Shown: piece after piece, positions 32,598 through 35,618 of the stretch
Numbering within the stretch: position 1 is the stretch's first letter
How the letters are laid out: every line of letters starts with the position of its first letter
NCBI GenBank assembly: GCA_963592185.1
Contig: CAVAVT010000015.1
Coordinates: forward strand, 1 to 35,618
Length of the DNA: 35,618 nucleotides
Origin: CAVAVT01 sp963592185
GTDB lineage: Bacteria; Bacillota; Negativicutes; Selenomonadales; Selenomonadaceae
Direction of reading: 5' to 3'
Position numbers and translations under genes: made by a program
Notes under the pieces: model-generated
What the model was told of the DNA's origin: nothing
The model's database searches: none
The model's input: only the letters and a program-made list of their open reading frames with translations

Positions 32598-34190
32598 TCA
32601 TTCCTCCGAAAGCCAGGTCTTGATAAGAAGGGCCATTTCCGCTGGCTTTGTGCGGATAAGTTCCTCTATTGTCTGACGCTCTGTAAGCTGCTGAACCTCT
32701 GCCTCCGTAAGCTCGTCCGGCTCCAGTTCTCCAGCCGCAATAGCAGCAGCTCTTTCCTCTTCCTGACGCTGACGTTCCAGCTCTTTCAATCTCTGAGCCT
32801 CTTCCAAAGCTTCTCTTTCCAAACGCTTCTTCCGGCGGTACATGAGAACAGCACCTACAATCAACGCTATAACCAGAAGTATTGCTGCAATTTCCATGTA
32901 GAAAATACGGTCTTCCTGTGCCTTTGCAGCAGCTTCTTCTGCAGCCCTCCTGTCAGCCAGCTCTGTGCTAAATGGCAGAGGCTCCACAGAAACAGTATCC
33001 CCACGGTCAGTGTTGATACCTGCAGCTGAAGAAACCGAACGCATAATGCTGTCCTGCTGTGCCTGAGTAACATCCTCATTAACCAGAACAGCTATGCCCA
33101 GGCGTTTAATTGCCCCAGGAGAAGCTATAGTCTTCTGCTTTTCCTCATTGATTTCATAGTTTTTTGTTGATTCCTTTTTGGAATAATTAGCATTGGAATT
33201 ATTATTCTGAGCTACATAGCCCGGTATGTTGGACTGGGTTCCTGCAGGACCTCCCGGATTGGTGGAAGTACCGTTATAAGTCTCATTCACATCCTGCTGG
33301 CTGCGAATAATACCGGACTCATCAACAACCGGGGTAAAAATCTGTGTATCCGTCTGCTTCTGGTCAAAATCCAGTTCAACATTTACACGGACAAATGCCC
33401 TTCCCTGCCCTAATGCCTGATCCAGAAGTGTCTGTATATCCTTCTGAAGGCCGTCCTGGACCTTACGGGTCATTTCCAGCTGGGTCAGAGTCTTTGCGCC
33501 TACGCCCTTTTCCTCATCCTCATCTGGGTCATTTAGAATCTTTCCAGTTTCATCTATGATGGTAATGTTCTCCGGTTTCAGTCCCTGAATACTATGGGCT
33601 GTCAGGTTGACAATACCCTTTATTTCCTTTTTCGTAAGCTGCTGATTCGGCTTAATCTTCAGCATTATGGATGCGGTAGCCGGTTTTTCATTCTTTTTGT
33701 AAAGGCTGTCCTCCGGCAGTACAATATGCACCCTGACATCGTCCACAGCCTCTATCCTTTTGATAGTTCTTGTCAGCTCTCCCTGCAATGCCTGAAGATA
33801 GTTTACCTTGTTCTGGAACTCGGTAACTCCCAGCTTGCTGTCATCAAAAATCTCAAAGCCCTTGTCCCCTCGTGGCAGTCCCTGGGTTGCCAAATCAAGA
33901 CGGGCATCATGTACATTCTGGGATGGAACCAGTATTGTGGTTCCATGATTGGTTTCTTCTATCGTATAATTTATCTTTGATTCCTTCAGCTTTGCCGCTA
34001 CTTCTCCGGCATCCTTAGACTCCATATTAGTGAACAACGGTACCATGTCCGGTTTGCCGCCATACCAGAAGCTGACTCCAAGAATAACCGCTAAAACAGC
34101 AAAAATACCTCCAATAATGAGGTATCTCTGTCGTTTAGCCAGCTTATTCCAAAGCTGCAGATACTGCTCTTTCCGCTCTGCTAGTGCCAT
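32598..34190 (-). CDS. fliF: Flagellar MS-ring protein FliF
   Basis: A 530-residue protein forming the membrane ring on which the flagellum is built. Membrane segments lie at about 24-44 and 431-451. Between them are the ring-building motifs (FTNMESKDAGEVAAKLKESK, ARLDLATQGLPRGDKGFEIF, VNYLQALQGELTRTIKRIEA) and a variable Asn/Gly/Ser-rich stretch (about 300-340). The cytoplasmic tail has a Glu/Arg-rich helix and ends MALLIKTWLSEE, the FliG-binding motif. It is 43 bp after fliE. Full family length. Confidence 0.97.
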   Translation of the reverse strand: MALAERKEQYLQLWNKLAKRQRYLIIGGIFAVLAVILGVSFWYGGKPDMVPLFTNMESKDAGEVAAKLKESKINYTIEETNHGTTILVPSQNVHDARLDLATQGLPRGDKGFEIFDDSKLGVTEFQNKVNYLQALQGELTRTIKRIEAVDDVRVHIVLPEDSLYKKNEKPATASIMLKIKPNQQLTKKEIKGIVNLTAHSIQGLKPENITIIDETGKILNDPDEDEEKGVGAKTLTQLEMTRKVQDGLQKDIQTLLDQALGQGRAFVRVNVELDFDQKQTDTQIFTPVVDESGIIRSQQDVNETYNGTSTNPGGPAGTQSNIPGYVAQNNNSNANYSKKESTKNYEINEEKQKTIASPGAIKRLGIAVLVNEDVTQAQQDSIMRSVSSAAGINTDRGDTVSVEPLPFSTELADRRAAEEAAAKAQEDRIFYMEIAAILLVIALIVGAVLMYRRKKRLEREALEEAQRLKELERQRQEEERAAAIAAGELEPDELTEAEVQQLTERQTIEELIRTKPAEMALLIKTWLSEE

Positions 34191-34233
34191 TATCTCATTC
34201 CCTTCGACTCATTGACTTATAAGCCTATGCCCG

Positions 34234-34539
34234 TCACACCTGCATACGCATAAGCTCCTGATATGCATCAATGGCCTTATTTCTCACCTGCAGTGTAAGC
34301 TGCATCGCAATATCTGCTTTCTGTGCTGCTATCATTACCTGAGAAACATCCTCCACCTGTCCTGCAGCCATGGCTGCATTCATTGCTGTGGATGTGTTCT
34401 CCAGATTATTTACTGTTGTAAGTGCATCCCCAAGATAATCACCAAAGGACTTAGTCCCCTGAGAGAGTTCATTAGTTTCTCCAAGATGGCTTCCACCGTG
34501 CATCTGCACCGGGACCATTTTTAACGGCTCTATCTGCAT
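34234..34539 (-). CDS. fliE: Flagellar hook-basal body protein FliE
   Basis: A 101-residue protein that joins the MS ring and rod and is the first export substrate. SFGDYLGDALTTVNNLENTS, then VSQVMIAAQKADIAMQLTLQ and VRNKAIDAYQELMRMQV, are the family core; the first 30 residues are variable and unstructured. GGGGTGA is the likely ribosome binding site. It starts 12 bp after flgC. No Sec signal peptide, as expected. Confidence 0.96.
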   Translation of the reverse strand: MQIEPLKMVPVQMHGGSHLGETNELSQGTKSFGDYLGDALTTVNNLENTSTAMNAAMAAGQVEDVSQVMIAAQKADIAMQLTLQVRNKAIDAYQELMRMQV

Positions 34540-34551
34540 ATTGTCACCCCA

Positions 34552-34998
34552 TTATTTCCCGATTTCCAATGCCTTCATTGCCATACTCTTTGCTGCATTT
34601 ACAGCTGTTACGTTTGCCTCATAGGCTCTGGAGGCTGTAATCATGTCAACCATTTCTGTAACAATATTTACATTTGGAAGCTCCACATATCCATCAGCAT
34701 TGGCATCAGGGTGTCCCGGATCAAATACAAGACGTCCCTGGGTATTATCCGCTTCAATTCCTACAGCCCTGACACCATCTCCAGTCTTGAAGCCGGTGGA
34801 ATTCATTGCACTTGAAAGCACCCCAGCAAACTCCTGGCTTTCTCTCGGCTTAAATACAACGTATTTCCGCTGATATGGGCCGCCTCCCTCTGTACGGGTG
34901 GTGTTTACATTTGCAATATTATTGGATATAACATCCATGCGGAGACGTTCCGCTGTAAGTCCGGATGCCGACGCATCTATTCCGCCAAACATACTCAT
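34552..34998 (-). CDS. flgC: Flagellar basal-body rod protein FlgC
   Basis: A 148-residue proximal rod subunit. The N-terminal flagellar rod motif (FGGIDASASGLTAERLRMDV followed by ISNNIANVNTT) and the C-terminal motif (NVNIVTEMVDMITASRAYEA followed by NVTAVNAAKSMAMKAL) are complete, separated by a short beta-rich middle. GAGGGG lies about 8 bp before the first ATG at 34998. It is 15 bp after flgB, as expected of the flgB-flgC-fliE start of the operon. Confidence 0.97.
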   Translation of the reverse strand: MSMFGGIDASASGLTAERLRMDVISNNIANVNTTRTEGGGPYQRKYVVFKPRESQEFAGVLSSAMNSTGFKTGDGVRAVGIEADNTQGRLVFDPGHPDANADGYVELPNVNIVTEMVDMITASRAYEANVTAVNAAKSMAMKALEIGK

Positions 34999-35013
34999 AT
35001 TTCATACCCCTCA

Positions 35014-35427
35014 TTACTTGGAAGTAATAATGTTCTTCATCTTTGTAAAATAACCGCCTATGCTCTGTGCCATTGCATTATAGTAAATCTGATTTTTAGC
35101 CAGATTTGCCATTTCCACATCAATGTCCACATTATTGTTGTCAGTGCGCATAGTGGTTGTATTATCCTGAACCATAGCCGCCCTTGCACCGCCCTCGGAA
35201 TTCATTGGAAGATGCTTGTCATTGGTCCGTACCATGTCCAAACGTCCGCTATCATCGCCGTATAACTCTTTTGCCAGCAGGGTTTCAAAAACCACTTCGC
35301 TGCGTTTGAAATTAGGAGTATTTACATTGGCTATATTATTTGCTAGGACTTTTTGCCTAAGACCGGCAGCTTCTAATCCTCTGCTAAGATTATTAACATT
35401 GGCTGAATTCATTATCTGCTCAAGCAT
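35014..35427 (-). CDS. flgB: Flagellar basal-body rod protein FlgB
   Basis: A 137-residue proximal rod subunit and first gene of the cluster. The rod motif LEAAGLRQKVLANNIANVNT, then PNFKRSEVVFE, is near the N-terminus (about 18-48), and the C-terminal helix has VDIDVEMANLAKNQIYYNAM followed by AQSIGGYFTKMK. AGGAGG lies 9 bp before the ATG, one of the best sites here. No earlier gene is on this strand before the window end, and the leader is AT-rich with a candidate promoter. Confidence 0.96.
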   Translation of the reverse strand: MLEQIMNSANVNNLSRGLEAAGLRQKVLANNIANVNTPNFKRSEVVFETLLAKELYGDDSGRLDMVRTNDKHLPMNSEGGARAAMVQDNTTTMRTDNNNVDIDVEMANLAKNQIYYNAMAQSIGGYFTKMKNIITSK

Positions 35428-35500
35428 TGGGAAATCCCTCCTGCTACGTACCTACTCAAGTATTCATCTCCATACAAGATTTTTATGAAATCACTCTTTT

Positions 35501-35554
35501 ATTTTAACATTTTTTTATTGATTTCGTATATAATTTCTCAATTCTCATTATCAA
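35501..35554 (-). promoter_or_regulatory. Candidate promoter region of the flagellar cluster
   Basis: On the minus strand TTGATA (35549-35554) and TATATA (35527-35532) are 16 bp apart and would give a leader of about 90 bases before flgB. A second possibility is an extended -10, TGTTAAAAT (35501-35509), without a clear -35. Both fit sigma-A better than sigma-28. The region is AT-rich, so chance matches are easy. Confidence 0.5.
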
Positions 35555-35570
35555 TTTACAAAAATTAATC

Positions 35571-35607
35571 AAATAGTCCTATATTTACTACTCCCATAGA
35601 CCTATTT
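35571..35607. repeat. Interrupted inverted repeat upstream of the flagellar promoter
   Basis: AAATAG (35571-35576) pairs with CTATTT (35602-35607), and CTAT (35579-35582) with ATAG (35596-35599), with a 2-base internal mismatch and a 13-base loop. It lies just upstream of the predicted -35 box. It could be the terminator of an upstream gene outside the window or an operator; it is AT-rich and weak as a terminator. Confidence 0.4.
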
Positions 35608-35618
35608 TAAGCACTAAA

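Noticed and set aside
35536..35554. Fur-box-like sequence (GATAATGAGAAT) upstream of flgB
   Set aside because: Only about 12 of 19 positions match the usual box in very AT-rich DNA, and the second half has no symmetry; overlaps the candidate -35.
35428..35618. Search for a cyclic di-GMP riboswitch in the flgB leader
   Set aside because: The leader after the predicted start is short and AT-rich, with no GEMM-like paired helices or tetraloop receptor visible.

Overview
The window is dominated by one very long, uninterrupted minus-strand gene cluster (about 35427 down to 2808) encoding almost the whole basal body, export apparatus, switch, hook and chemotaxis core of a bacterial flagellum. FliY in place of a separate FliN, the CheC/CheD adaptation pair, strong Shine-Dalgarno sites, tRNA genes with encoded CCA ends and a moderately AT-rich composition indicate a motile member of the Bacillota (Firmicutes). 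Accessory genes (lytic transglycosylase next to fliJ, TIGR02530-type protein before flgE, PilZ protein after flhG, FapA after fliA) make a Negativicutes (Selenomonas/Anaerovibrio-like) or Clostridia host most likely; I cannot settle which from the sequence alone.

Layout, left to right. 1-900: the 3' end of a tRNA-Ala gene with a strong terminator, then a plus-strand YczE/YitT-type membrane protein ending at a bidirectional hairpin. 901-2422: two minus-strand housekeeping-type enzymes (a NagD-like HAD phosphatase and an HD-domain hydrolase). 2491-2786: a minus-strand tRNA-Pro/tRNA-Arg unit with a perfect-consensus promoter and two tandem intrinsic terminators. 2808-35427: the flagellar/chemotaxis cluster. 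35428-35618: its AT-rich upstream region with a candidate promoter and a hairpin.

In transcription order (high to low coordinate) the cluster reads flgB, flgC, fliE, fliF, fliG, fliH, fliI, fliJ, a lytic transglycosylase, a MotE/YlxF-like protein, fliK, flgD, a TIGR02530-type protein, flgE, flbD, fliL, fliM, fliY, cheY, fliO, fliP, fliQ, fliR, flhB, flhA, flhF, flhG, a PilZ protein, cheB, cheA, cheW, cheC, cheD, a small membrane protein, fliA, fapA, a small hydrophilic protein, and a SwrB-like membrane/coiled-coil protein. This follows the Bacillus subtilis fla/che order, with extra genes inserted at six places. Most genes overlap or sit within about 30 bp of each other, implying co-transcription and translational coupling; the largest internal gap (about 110 bp, before cheY) carries a good sigma-A-type promoter. 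Signal flow: CheA/CheW make CheY-P, CheY-P binds FliM/FliY, four CheC-type phosphatase sites remove it, CheB/CheD adapt receptors, and the PilZ protein can feed in cyclic di-GMP. Receptors, cheR, motA/motB, flagellin and late hook/filament genes are not in this window.

No mobile element, CRISPR array, broken gene or wholly new multi-gene system was found. The most interesting items are the poorly described accessory genes inside the operon: the transglycosylase without a signal peptide, the SwrB-like terminal gene, and two uncharacterised small proteins flanking fliA/fapA.
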